NCBI GenBank assembly: GCA_013298245.1
Contig: JAAFHD010000040.1
Coordinates: 1-14,918, forward strand
Length of the DNA stretch: 14,918 nucleotides
Reading direction: 5' to 3'
From: Alphaproteobacteria bacterium
GTDB lineage: Bacteria > Pseudomonadota > Alphaproteobacteria > Acetobacterales > Acetobacteraceae
Shown: piece after piece, positions 1 to 6,821 of the stretch
How positions within the stretch are numbered: position 1 is the stretch's first letter
Layout: every line of letters begins with the position of its first letter
Notes under the pieces: generated by a model
Told to the model about the DNA's origin: nothing
The model's input: the letters and a program-made list of their open reading frames with translations, nothing else
Database searches by the model: none
Position numbers and translations under genes: made by a program

Positions 1-706
1 CTTCAGGCACGTTGGAATGTTCGGTGGTGGTGTAGAAACGCGCGACTTCAAAATGGCGCGTACTTTCGTAGGAGGGCCAGTTGTTTTCGGCACCGTCGAT
101 CACCCCGGATTGCAGGGAGGTGAAGACCTCGCCGAAGGGCAGCGGCGTGGGGTTGGCGCCGAGCGCGCGCATCAGGTCGATCCAGAGGTCGGAGGTCTGC
201 ACGCGGATCTTCATGCCGCGCAAATCGGCCGGCGTGCGCACGGGGCGGACGGTGTAGATGCTGCGCGCGCCGGCGTCGTACCAGGCGAGTGCGATGATGC
301 CGATCTGTTCGAGTTCGCGCGCGATTTCCTCGCCCGCGAGGCCGTCGATGGCGCGCTGCATATGCGCCACGTCGCGGAACAGGAAGGGCAGGGTGACGAC
401 CTGCGTGGAGGGGGCCAGGTTGTTGAAGGGCGAGAGGTTGAAATTGCCGAAATCGATGGCGCCCAGGCGCATCTGCTGGATCGCTTCGTCCTGCTGGCCG
501 AGCTGCGCGGAATGGAAGGTGCGCATGCGGATGCGGTTGTTGGTGCGCTGTGCCACCAGTTCCGCGAAGCGGTCCATGCCGCGGCCGTTGGGGTAGTCGG
601 CGGCGTGGATGTTCCAGCCGCGCCATTCCTGTGCCTGCACGGGTGCCTGGGGCAACAGGGTGGCAGCTGCCAGTGCCGCAATGCGCAGCAAGCGGGCCAT
701 TCGCAT
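1..706 (-). CDS. dctP: TRAP transporter solute-binding protein, DctP family (3' end cut by window)
   Basis: Periplasmic receptor of a tripartite ATP-independent (TRAP) importer, which usually delivers carboxylate-type substrates to DctQ/DctM membrane subunits. The frame is open from the ATG to the window edge, giving 235 residues; the family is about 320-340, so roughly the last third is missing. Residues 1-26 look like a Sec signal peptide (MRMARLLR, then an Ala/Leu-rich core, then VQAQ). The family hallmark QSGVIDGAENN is near residues 210-220. Arg168 in MKIRVQ matches the arginine that forms the salt bridge with substrate carboxylates in this family. Three in-frame ATGs exist (712, 706, 700); 706 is chosen because AGGAGG lies 8 nt upstream of it and only 2 nt upstream of the 712 ATG. 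The membrane subunits, if linked, lie beyond the window. The ligand cannot be read from the sequence. Confidence 0.93.
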   Translation of the reverse strand, partial: MRMARLLRIAALAAATLLPQAPVQAQEWRGWNIHAADYPNGRGMDRFAELVAQRTNNRIRMRTFHSAQLGQQDEAIQQMRLGAIDFGNFNLSPFNNLAPSTQVVTLPFLFRDVAHMQRAIDGLAGEEIARELEQIGIIALAWYDAGARSIYTVRPVRTPADLRGMKIRVQTSDLWIDLMRALGANPTPLPFGEVFTSLQSGVIDGAENNWPSYESTRHFEVARFYTTTEHSNVPE

Positions 707-714
707 GATCATTC

Positions 715-720
715 CCTCCT
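715..720 (-). promoter_or_regulatory. Strong ribosome binding site deciding the dctP start
   Basis: A perfect AGGAGG on the minus strand is followed by 8 nt and the ATG at 706. The same site is only 2 nt from the in-frame ATG at 712, so it supports 706 as the initiation codon. Confidence 0.75.
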
Positions 721-725
721 CGACG

Positions 726-741
726 ACGGCGTTCGCGCCGT
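726..741 (-). other. Perfect hairpin in the dctP leader
   Basis: ACGGCG and CGCCGT form a perfect 6-bp stem around a 4-nt loop (TTCG on the plus strand, CGAA on the dctP-sense strand). It lies only 5 nt upstream of the dctP ribosome binding site and downstream of the predicted promoter, so it would be in the 5' untranslated RNA. It could affect mRNA stability or access to the ribosome binding site. In the plus direction it is followed by a T-rich tract (TTTCGTTTCG), but no plus-strand gene ends here, so a terminator role is unlikely. Confidence 0.45.
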
Positions 742-755
742 TTCGTTTCGGGTCC

Positions 756-786
756 ATCATACGGATGGGCGGGTGCGGCCTGTCAA
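756..786 (-). promoter_or_regulatory. Candidate sigma70 promoter for dctP
   Basis: The minus strand carries a perfect TTGACA -35 hexamer (786 to 781) and TATGAT as -10 (761 to 756, five of six matches) with a 19-nt spacer, longer than the optimal 17. Transcription would start near 748, leaving a leader of about 40 nt with the hairpin and ribosome binding site. An imperfectly positioned inverted repeat CCATC/GATGG (754-768) overlaps the -10. The rest of the 109-bp gap between dctP and the SCP2 gene shows nothing else recognisable. Confidence 0.5.
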
Positions 787-815
787 ATGAAAGCGCGGGC
801 AGAAATGGCGATGTG

Positions 816-1133
816 TCAGTCCTCGTCCAGCAGGCTCGCCAGCTTCATCGCCACACCCTTCGAGCCTTCGACCTTCAGCTTGCCGGTGGCAAACGCCAGC
901 ATGGGGCTGAGCTTGCCCGCGATCAGCCTCGCGAGATCCGCGCTGGACAATGCCAGCACCGTATCGGCCGGCGCATCGGCGGGCGATTCCTCGACATTGG
1001 GCTCCCCGCCGGTGCCATCGAGCAGCAGCGATGTGTCGGTATCCGTCAGGTCGAAGCGGATGCGATAGCCCAGGCTGCGCAGGTTCGGCCCGCGCGCGCG
1101 CATCTGCGCCAGAAGCTCATCGGTGTCCGGCAT
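816..1133 (-). CDS. SCP2 sterol-binding domain protein
   Basis: A 105-residue stand-alone SCP2 (sterol carrier protein 2) domain, a soluble hydrophobic-tunnel fold that binds lipids, fatty acids or acyl-CoA. The C-terminal half carries the family signature: LARLIAGKLSPMLAFATGK (residues 68-86), then LKVEGSKGVAMKLASLL. No signal peptide or membrane segment is visible, so it is cytosolic. The ATG at 1133 is preceded at 9 nt by GAGAGG; a longer frame reaching 1322 would run through the divergent promoter and into fadD and is not credible. It is divergent from the fadD operon across a 106-bp gap with a shared palindrome, which suggests co-regulation with fatty-acid oxidation. The ligand is unknown; the carrier role in beta-oxidation is inferred from context. 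Confidence 0.88.
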   Translation of the reverse strand: MPDTDELLAQMRARGPNLRSLGYRIRFDLTDTDTSLLLDGTGGEPNVEESPADAPADTVLALSSADLARLIAGKLSPMLAFATGKLKVEGSKGVAMKLASLLDED

Positions 1134-1163
1134 GGGGTGGTTCCTCTCACGGTTGTTTGACCC

Positions 1164-1192
1164 ATTGAAGATTTGCTTGACGTATACGTCAA
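1164..1192 (-). promoter_or_regulatory. Candidate promoter for the SCP2 gene
   Basis: On the minus strand TTGACG (1192 to 1187, five of six) and TTCAAT (1169 to 1164, four of six) are separated by exactly 17 nt. The predicted start is near 1157, 24 nt before the ATG. The -35 hexamer is one arm of the palindrome at 1176-1193, so a bound protein would cover it. Confidence 0.4.
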
Positions 1193-1193
1193 G
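1176..1193. promoter_or_regulatory. Perfect 18-bp palindromic operator candidate between SCP2 gene and fadD
   Basis: CTTGACGTATACGTCAAG equals its own reverse complement over all 18 bases. It lies in the 106-bp divergent intergenic region and contains a TTGACG -35-like hexamer facing each way. The core ACGT-N2-ACGT arrangement resembles, from memory, operators described for LiuR-type MerR regulators, and such a regulator is encoded 1.7 kb downstream. On the plus strand the -10 for fadD is unclear: CATCCT (1200-1205) is 17 nt from TTGACG, while TTGACC (1157-1162) with TATACG (1183-1188) has a 20-nt spacer of the stretched kind typical of MerR-controlled promoters. Confidence 0.6.
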
Positions 1194-1239
1194 TGAGTGC
1201 ATCCTCCATCCATAACAGGCCAGACCCTGGGAGCGAAAC

Positions 1240-2925
1240 ATGGAAGGCAACGCCGTGGAACACACGTCGTCCGGCGCACCCGGCAGCTTCGCGCTGCCGC
1301 CGGGTGAGACGCTGGTTTCCATGTTCGATGCCGCCGTGGCGCGCTTCGCGGCGCGACCGGCGATGGATTTTCTGGGGCGCCGATGGAACTATGCGCATCT
1401 GGCCGATGCGGTGGCGCGCGCGGCGGAAGGGTTTCGCCGGCTTGGCGTCACGCATGGCACGCGCGTGGGGCTCTGCCTGCCGAACACGCCCTTCCACATC
1501 ATATGCTATTTCGGCGCGCTGAAGGCGGGCGCGATCGTGGTGAATTTCAGCCCGCTCTACGTCGAGGAGGAGCTGGCGGCGCAGGCCAAGGATTCCGGCA
1601 CAGAGATCATGGTGACCGTCGATCTGGACCCGCTGCTGCCGCGCGTGCTGGGTGTGATGTATCGCGGCGACAGCCCGGTAAAGCGCATCGTGGTGTGCCG
1701 TTTTTCCGATGCGCTGCCGATGCTGAAGGGCCTGCTGTTCCGCTTGGCGAAGCGCAAATCCATCGTGCCGCTGCCGGTGGGTGATGCGCGCATCATGACC
1801 TTCGCGTCGCTGCTGGAAGCGCCGCCCATCACGGATGCGCCGCCGGTCGCAGCCAGCGACATCGCAGTGCTGCAATACACCGGCGGCACCACCGGCATCC
1901 CGAAGGGCGTGATGCTAACGCATCGCAACCTGTCGGCCAATCTGCGCCAGATGGAGGCGTTGCTCGTCGCCACGCGTCCTGGCGAGGAACGCATGCTGGC
2001 GGTGATCCCGTTCTTCCATGTGTTTGCGATGACCGTGGCGATGAACAACGCGATCGCCATCGGCGCCGAGATCATCATGCTGCCGCGCTTCGAATGGAAG
2101 ATGCTGCGGGCGGCGCTGCGCCGCACACGTCCCACCATCTTCCCCGGCGTGCCGACGCTGTTCAAGGCGTGCCTGGACAATGGCGCGACGCGCGATGACT
2201 TGTCCTCCGTGCGCGCCTGTTCATCGGGCGGCGCGCCGCTGCCGATGGCAGTGAAGGAGCAGTTCGAGGCGCTGTCGGGCTGCACCATGGTCGAGGGCTA
2301 TGGGCTGACGGAGGCGAGCCCGGTGTGTTTCTCGAACCCCTTCGTGGGCGAGAATCGTCCCGGGACGATTGGCCTGCCGCTGCTCGGGCTACGCGCGGAA
2401 ATCCGCGATCTGGAAGACCCATCGCGCGCCGTGCCGCTCGGCGAAAAGGGCGAGCTGTGTGTTGCCGGCCCCAACGTCATGGCCGGCTATTGGAACCGGC
2501 CGGATGAGACGGCGCAGGTGATGACTGACGACGGCATGCTGCGCACCGGCGATGTCGGCATCATGGACGCGGATGGCTATGTGACATTGGTTGACCGGAT
2601 CAAGGATCTGATCCTGGTCTCCGGTTTCAACGTTTATCCGCGCGTCATCGAGGAGGCGATCTATCGCCATGAAGCTGTGGCGGCTGTGACCTGCGTGGGC
2701 ATGCCTGACGAATATCGTGGCGAAGCGCCGGCGGCCTTCGTGCAGCCCCGGCCAGGTGTGACGCTGACGCCCGCCGAGCTGCGCGAATTCCTGTCCGACA
2801 AGCTGAACGCGGTGGAAATGCCGCGGCTGATCGAGGTGCGCGAGACGCTGCCGCGCACCGCGGTGGGCAAGCTGTCGAAGAAGGAATTGCAGCAGGAAAT
2901 GCGCGCGCGGGTGAAGGCGGCCTGA
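1240..2925 (+). CDS. fadD: Long-chain fatty acid--CoA ligase (AMP-binding enzyme)
   Basis: Activates a fatty acid to its acyl-CoA with ATP and CoA through an acyl-adenylate; the entry step to the beta-oxidation enzymes encoded downstream. The 561 residues match the family length. Visible motifs of the ANL adenylating superfamily: P-loop YTGGTTGIPKG (213-223), the adenine-binding YGLTEASP (354-361), LRTGD with Asp438, DRIKDLILVSGFNVYP (452-467), and the C-terminal PRTAVGKL with catalytic Lys544. It is cytosolic or membrane-associated, with no signal peptide. The ATG at 1240 has GGGAG 6 nt upstream. The stop overlaps the next gene's start (TGATG), indicating translational coupling. Chain-length preference cannot be read from sequence; a medium-chain or other carboxylate specificity remains possible. 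Confidence 0.93.
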   Translation: MEGNAVEHTSSGAPGSFALPPGETLVSMFDAAVARFAARPAMDFLGRRWNYAHLADAVARAAEGFRRLGVTHGTRVGLCLPNTPFHIICYFGALKAGAIVVNFSPLYVEEELAAQAKDSGTEIMVTVDLDPLLPRVLGVMYRGDSPVKRIVVCRFSDALPMLKGLLFRLAKRKSIVPLPVGDARIMTFASLLEAPPITDAPPVAASDIAVLQYTGGTTGIPKGVMLTHRNLSANLRQMEALLVATRPGEERMLAVIPFFHVFAMTVAMNNAIAIGAEIIMLPRFEWKMLRAALRRTRPTIFPGVPTLFKACLDNGATRDDLSSVRACSSGGAPLPMAVKEQFEALSGCTMVEGYGLTEASPVCFSNPFVGENRPGTIGLPLLGLRAEIRDLEDPSRAVPLGEKGELCVAGPNVMAGYWNRPDETAQVMTDDGMLRTGDVGIMDADGYVTLVDRIKDLILVSGFNVYPRVIEEAIYRHEAVAAVTCVGMPDEYRGEAPAAFVQPRPGVTLTPAELREFLSDKLNAVEMPRLIEVRETLPRTAVGKLSKKELQQEMRARVKAA

Positions 2926-3353
2926 TGGAACATTCGCCGCCCGCAGCACCCGAACTCTACACCATCGCGCAGCTCGCCGACGAACTGGGTGTGACGCAGC
3001 GCGCCATTCGCTTCTATGAGGCGAAGGGGTTGTTGAAGCCGCAGCGGCTCGGCACGCAGCGTGTTTTTGGGCGGCGTGATCGCGCGCGACTGTTGCTGGT
3101 GCTGCGCGGCATCCGGCTTGGATTTTCGCTGGCGGAGGTGCGCGAATACCTCGACCTGTATGACGCTGACCCGACCAAGCGCGAACAGATGCGCCTGCTG
3201 CTGGCGAAGGTGCAGGCGCGCATCGCCGCATTGGAAGCGCAGCAGCGTGACCTTCGGCAGGCTCTCTGCGAACTCCATGATATCGTCGCCCAGGTTGAGG
3301 GCGCATTGGACCACACACGGCAAACCACCGGCGCGAAACGCCGGGCGAAATAG
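2925..3353 (+). CDS. MerR-family regulator, LiuR-like
   Basis: A 142-residue DNA-binding regulator with an N-terminal MerR winged helix-turn-helix (residues 11-40, YTIAQLADELGVTQRAIRFY then EAKGLL), the second wing region RLGTQRVF, and RGIRLGFSLAEVREYLDLYD (61-80), which is highly typical of LiuR-type regulators of branched-chain amino-acid and acyl-CoA catabolism. A long helix follows (about 84-118), the expected antiparallel coiled-coil dimer interface. There is a single Cys (115), so the metal-binding cysteines of MerR/CueR-type sensors are absent; a CoA-thioester or other organic effector is more likely. The start overlaps the fadD stop and sits inside the fad operon, so it probably autoregulates through the palindrome at 1176-1193. 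The effector and activator/repressor mode are inferred. Confidence 0.9.
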   Translation: MEHSPPAAPELYTIAQLADELGVTQRAIRFYEAKGLLKPQRLGTQRVFGRRDRARLLLVLRGIRLGFSLAEVREYLDLYDADPTKREQMRLLLAKVQARIAALEAQQRDLRQALCELHDIVAQVEGALDHTRQTTGAKRRAK

Positions 3354-3365
3354 GGAACCACAAGC

Positions 3366-4502
3366 ATGACCGACATCGTGATCGCGGCCTATCGCCGCAG
3401 CCCCTTCCACTTCGCGCACAAGGGCGAGATGACCAAGCTGCGGCCGGATGAAATGACCGCGCAGGTGGTCAAGGCGCTGGTCGCCGACAGCGGCCTTGAC
3501 ACCGCGACGGTCGAGGACATCATCGTCGGCTGCGCCTTCCCGGAGGGCGAGCAGGGGCTGAATGTCGCGAAGCTGATCGCCTTCATCGCCGGCCTGCCGG
3601 AGAGTGTCGCTGGTGCGACGGTGAACCGCTTCTGCGGCAGCTCCATGCAGTCGGTGCACCAGGCCGCGGGCGCGATCCGCATGGGCGCGGGCGAGGCCTT
3701 TTTGTGCGCGGGTGTGGAGAGCATGAGCCGCGTGCCGATGATGGGCTTCAACCCGATGCCGCATCCCGGGCTGATGAAGGAATTTCCGCAGGCGCTGATC
3801 GGTATGGGTGAGACGGCGGAGAATGTCGCGCGTCGCTACCAGGTGACGCGTGCGGACCAGGAAGCCTTCGCGGTGCGCAGCCACCAGAAGGCGGCGGCGG
3901 CGCAGGCGGCGGGCAGGCTTTCGGCCGAAATCGTGCCGATGAACATCAACGGCAAGACGGTGTCGGCGGATGGGTGCATTCGCGCGGAGACGACCACCGA
4001 GGGGTTGGCTGGGTTGAAGCCGGCGTTTCGCGCGGATGGCACGGTGACGGCGGGCACATCATCGCCGCTGACGGATGGTGCGACGGCGGTGCTGGTCTGC
4101 ACGGCGGAATATGCGGCGCGGCATGGCATGAAGCCGCTCGCAAAGATCCGTTCGATTTCGGTTGCCGGTTGCGCGCCGGAGATCATGGGTATGGGGCCTG
4201 TCGAGGCGTCGAAAAAGGCGCTGGCGCGCGCTGGCATCACAGCACAGCAACTGGATGTGGTGGAGCTGAACGAGGCGTTTGCCAGCCAGGCTTTGGCCTG
4301 CATGCGCGAACTCGGGATCGATGAGGCGAAGGTCAATCTGGATGGCGGCGCGATCGCGCTGGGCCATCCGCTGGGTGCGACGGGCGCGCGCATCACCGGC
4401 AAGGCCGCGGCGGTGTTGCAGCGTGAAGGCGGGCGGTTTGCGTTGGCGTCGCAATGCATTGGTGGCGGCCAAGGTATCGCCACGGTGCTGGAGGCGGTGT
4501 GA
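3366..4502 (+). CDS. fadA: Acetyl-CoA acyltransferase (thiolase)
   Basis: Thiolytic cleavage of 3-ketoacyl-CoA to acetyl-CoA and a shortened acyl-CoA, the last beta-oxidation step. The 378 residues cover both thiolase halves. The nucleophilic Cys90 lies in VNRFCGSSMQSVHQAAGAI, the catalytic His334 in GGAIALGHPLGATGARI, and the second Cys364 in SQCIGGGQG. A Met/Pro-rich loop MMGFNPMPHP is present as in FadA-type thiolases. The ATG is 12 nt after the merR stop with AGGGA 9 nt upstream. Its stop overlaps the fadN start as TGATG. In this context it is a degradative thiolase that would form a complex or a channelled pair with the downstream FadN; a biosynthetic acetoacetyl-CoA thiolase role cannot be excluded from sequence alone. 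Confidence 0.94.
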   Translation: MTDIVIAAYRRSPFHFAHKGEMTKLRPDEMTAQVVKALVADSGLDTATVEDIIVGCAFPEGEQGLNVAKLIAFIAGLPESVAGATVNRFCGSSMQSVHQAAGAIRMGAGEAFLCAGVESMSRVPMMGFNPMPHPGLMKEFPQALIGMGETAENVARRYQVTRADQEAFAVRSHQKAAAAQAAGRLSAEIVPMNINGKTVSADGCIRAETTTEGLAGLKPAFRADGTVTAGTSSPLTDGATAVLVCTAEYAARHGMKPLAKIRSISVAGCAPEIMGMGPVEASKKALARAGITAQQLDVVELNEAFASQALACMRELGIDEAKVNLDGGAIALGHPLGATGARITGKAAAVLQREGGRFALASQCIGGGQGIATVLEAV

Positions 4503-6811
4503 TGACTGCGATCCAGAAAGTTGGCGTCATCGGCGCCGGCGTGATGGGCGCGGGCATTGCCGCGCATTGCGCCAATGCGGGCGTGCCGGTTGTGCTGCTG
4601 GACATCGTGCCCGGCGCTGCTGCGAAGGCGGTGCAGACCATGCTGCGCGCGGACCCCGCCCCCTTCATGCACAAGGGTGCGGCGCGGTTGGTGACGGCAG
4701 GTGATATCGGCACTGATCTGGGGATGCTGTCGGATTGTGATTGGATCGTGGAAGCGATCGTCGAGAAGCCGGAGCCGAAGCGCGAGCTGTATGCGAAGCT
4801 GGATGCGGTGCGGAAGGCGGGGTCCATCGTGTCCTCCAACACGTCGACCATCCCGTTGGGTGATCTGGTACAGGGCGCTTCGCCCGCCTTTGCGGCTGAT
4901 TTTCTCATCACGCATTTCTTCAACCCGCCGCGCTACATGCGGCTGTTGGAAGTGGTGCAGGGTACTGCGACGCGCGCCGATGCGGTCGCTGCGATCACTG
5001 AGTTCTGTGATCGGCAACTCGGCAAGACGGTCATTGCCTGCAAGGACCGGCCGGGCTTTATCGCCAACCGCATTGGCGGGATGTGGATGCAGTCCGCGGT
5101 GAACAACGCCTTCGCGATGGGGCTGTCGGTGGAGGAAGCTGATGCGCTGATGTCACGCCCGATCGGCGTGCCGAAGACCGGCGTGTTCGGGCTGTTGGAT
5201 CTGGTGGGTATCGACCTGATGCCACATGTCGCGGCCAGCATGAAGGCGACGCTGCCGGCGACGGATGCCTATGTGCAGGGCTTGCGCGAACACGCGTTGA
5301 TCACGCGGCTGATCAAGGAAGGGCGCACCGGCCGCAAGGGCGGCAAGGGCGGGTTCTATACGCGCAAGCGCGATGCTGCGGGCGTGCAGCAGAAGCTGGC
5401 GATTGACCTGGCCACGGGCGAGGACCGGGCGGAGAAAAAGGCGCGGTTGGAAAGCCTGGAATTGCGCGACCTGGCGAAGCTGGCGGAACACCCGGATCGT
5501 GGTGGGCGCTACATGCGCGCGGTGCTGCTGGACCTGCTGTCTTACGCGGCGTCGCTGGTGCCCGAGATTGCCGACAGTGTGGCCGATGTCGATGAGGCGA
5601 TGCGGCTTGGCTACAACTGGAAATGGGGACCGTTCGAGCTGATCGACAAGGTCGGCGCGGCTTGGCTGGCGGCGGCGTTGCGCGCGGATGGGCGCGCGGT
5701 GCCTGCGTTGTTGGAACAGGTAGGCACGGGCAGTTTCTATCGTGTGCAGGATGGCGTGCTGCAGTTCTTTGGCACCGATGGCGCCTCCCATGCTGTGCCG
5801 CGCGCGCCGGGTGTGCTGCTGCTGTCGGATGTGAAGCGGCGCAGCAAACCCTTGGCGAAGAACGCGGGGGCGAGCATCTGGGATGTCGGCGATGGCGTGG
5901 CGTGCCTGGAATTCCACAGCAAGATGAACGCGCTGGACCCGGATATTCTGGGCATGATCGGCAAGGCTATCGGCATGGGGAAGAAGGGTGCGTTCAAGGC
6001 GCTCGTCATCCACAATGAGGCCGAGAATTTTTCTGTCGGCGCCAATCTGGGGCTGGCGTTGTTTGCAGCGAATATCGCCGCCTGGGGCGAGATCGAGGGT
6101 ATGATCGAGCAGGGGCAGAAGGCGATGGCCGCGCTGCGTGCGGCGCCTTTCCCGGTCGTGGGCGCGCCTTCGGGCATGGCGCTGGGTGGCGGGTGCGAGG
6201 TGCTGCTGCATTGCACCGCGGTGCAGGCGCATGCGGAGACCTATGTGGGTCTGGTGGAAGTGGGCGTGGGTCTGATCCCGGGTTGGGGCGGCTGCACGAC
6301 CATGCTGCGGCGTTGGAGCGAAAACCCTAAGGCCCCTAAGGGTCCGATGCCGCCGGTTGCGAAGGCCTTCGAGATGATCTCGACCGCGCAGGTGGCGAAA
6401 TCGGCCTTCGAGGCGAAGGAGATGCTGCTCTTCCGCCCGACCGATGGCATCACCATGAACCGCGACCGCTTGCTGGCGGATGCCAAGGCGCGCGCGCTGG
6501 CGATGGTGGAGACGCATGCCGTGCCGGAGGCGGTGAAGCCCATGCGCCTGCCCGGTGCCTCGGGCCATGCGGCGCTGACCATGGCAGTGCAGCAGCAGGT
6601 CATCATGGGCCGCGCCACGCCGCATGATGTGGTGGTGTGCGACCACCTGGCCACCACGCTGACCGGCGGCAAGAAGGACCACACGGACGAGATCACCGAT
6701 GAGGAGGTGATGAAGCTCGAACGCCAGTCCTTCATGGCGCTGCTGAAGACACCCGGAACCCTGGCGCGTGTCGAGCATATGCTCGAGACGGGCCGTCCCT
6801 TGCGGAATTGA
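4502..6811 (+). CDS. fadN: Bifunctional 3-hydroxyacyl-CoA dehydrogenase / enoyl-CoA hydratase (FadN type)
   Basis: Catalyses the two middle steps of beta-oxidation. It is 769 residues from the ATG at 4502, which overlaps the fadA stop; an in-frame ATG at 4454 lies inside fadA and is rejected. The N-terminal half is the NAD-dependent dehydrogenase: Rossmann motif GAGVMG (residues 11-16), catalytic His138 in THFFNPPRYMRLLEVV, then CKDRPGFIANRIGG. The C-terminal half (about 450-680) is a crotonase fold with GMALGGGCEV and GLVEVGVGLIPGWGG. The two catalytic glutamates, Glu566 and Glu586, are both kept and 20 residues apart, as in rat enoyl-CoA hydratase (144/164). The domain order is the reverse of E. 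coli FadB and matches Bacillus subtilis FadN, whose operon (fadNAE) holds the same three enzymes. High confidence in family; substrate chain length unknown. Confidence 0.93.
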   Translation: MTAIQKVGVIGAGVMGAGIAAHCANAGVPVVLLDIVPGAAAKAVQTMLRADPAPFMHKGAARLVTAGDIGTDLGMLSDCDWIVEAIVEKPEPKRELYAKLDAVRKAGSIVSSNTSTIPLGDLVQGASPAFAADFLITHFFNPPRYMRLLEVVQGTATRADAVAAITEFCDRQLGKTVIACKDRPGFIANRIGGMWMQSAVNNAFAMGLSVEEADALMSRPIGVPKTGVFGLLDLVGIDLMPHVAASMKATLPATDAYVQGLREHALITRLIKEGRTGRKGGKGGFYTRKRDAAGVQQKLAIDLATGEDRAEKKARLESLELRDLAKLAEHPDRGGRYMRAVLLDLLSYAASLVPEIADSVADVDEAMRLGYNWKWGPFELIDKVGAAWLAAALRADGRAVPALLEQVGTGSFYRVQDGVLQFFGTDGASHAVPRAPGVLLLSDVKRRSKPLAKNAGASIWDVGDGVACLEFHSKMNALDPDILGMIGKAIGMGKKGAFKALVIHNEAENFSVGANLGLALFAANIAAWGEIEGMIEQGQKAMAALRAAPFPVVGAPSGMALGGGCEVLLHCTAVQAHAETYVGLVEVGVGLIPGWGGCTTMLRRWSENPKAPKGPMPPVAKAFEMISTAQVAKSAFEAKEMLLFRPTDGITMNRDRLLADAKARALAMVETHAVPEAVKPMRLPGASGHAALTMAVQQQVIMGRATPHDVVVCDHLATTLTGGKKDHTDEITDEEVMKLERQSFMALLKTPGTLARVEHMLETGRPLRN

Positions 6812-6815
6812 GGAG
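6810..6815 (+). promoter_or_regulatory. Ribosome binding site deciding the fadE start
   Basis: GAGGAG overlaps the fadN stop (TGA, 6809-6811) and is 6 nt from the ATG at 6822. It supports 6822 over the in-frame ATG at 6768, which lies inside fadN. Confidence 0.7.
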
Positions 6816-6821
6816 CACATC

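Noticed and set aside
17..790. Plus-strand 257-codon open frame opposite dctP.
   Set aside because: The minus strand of the same region encodes an unmistakable DctP protein with signal peptide and ribosome binding site; the plus frame has no family resemblance.
1134..1322. N-terminal extension of the SCP2 protein to an ATG at 1322.
   Set aside because: It would cross the divergent promoter and palindrome and overlap fadD; the ATG at 1133 has its own ribosome binding site and fits the domain length.
6325..6341. Direct repeat CCCTAAGG twice with a 9-nt period inside fadN.
   Set aside because: It is in frame within a Pro/Lys-rich loop (NPKAPKGP) of the crotonase region and needs no explanation beyond coding sequence.
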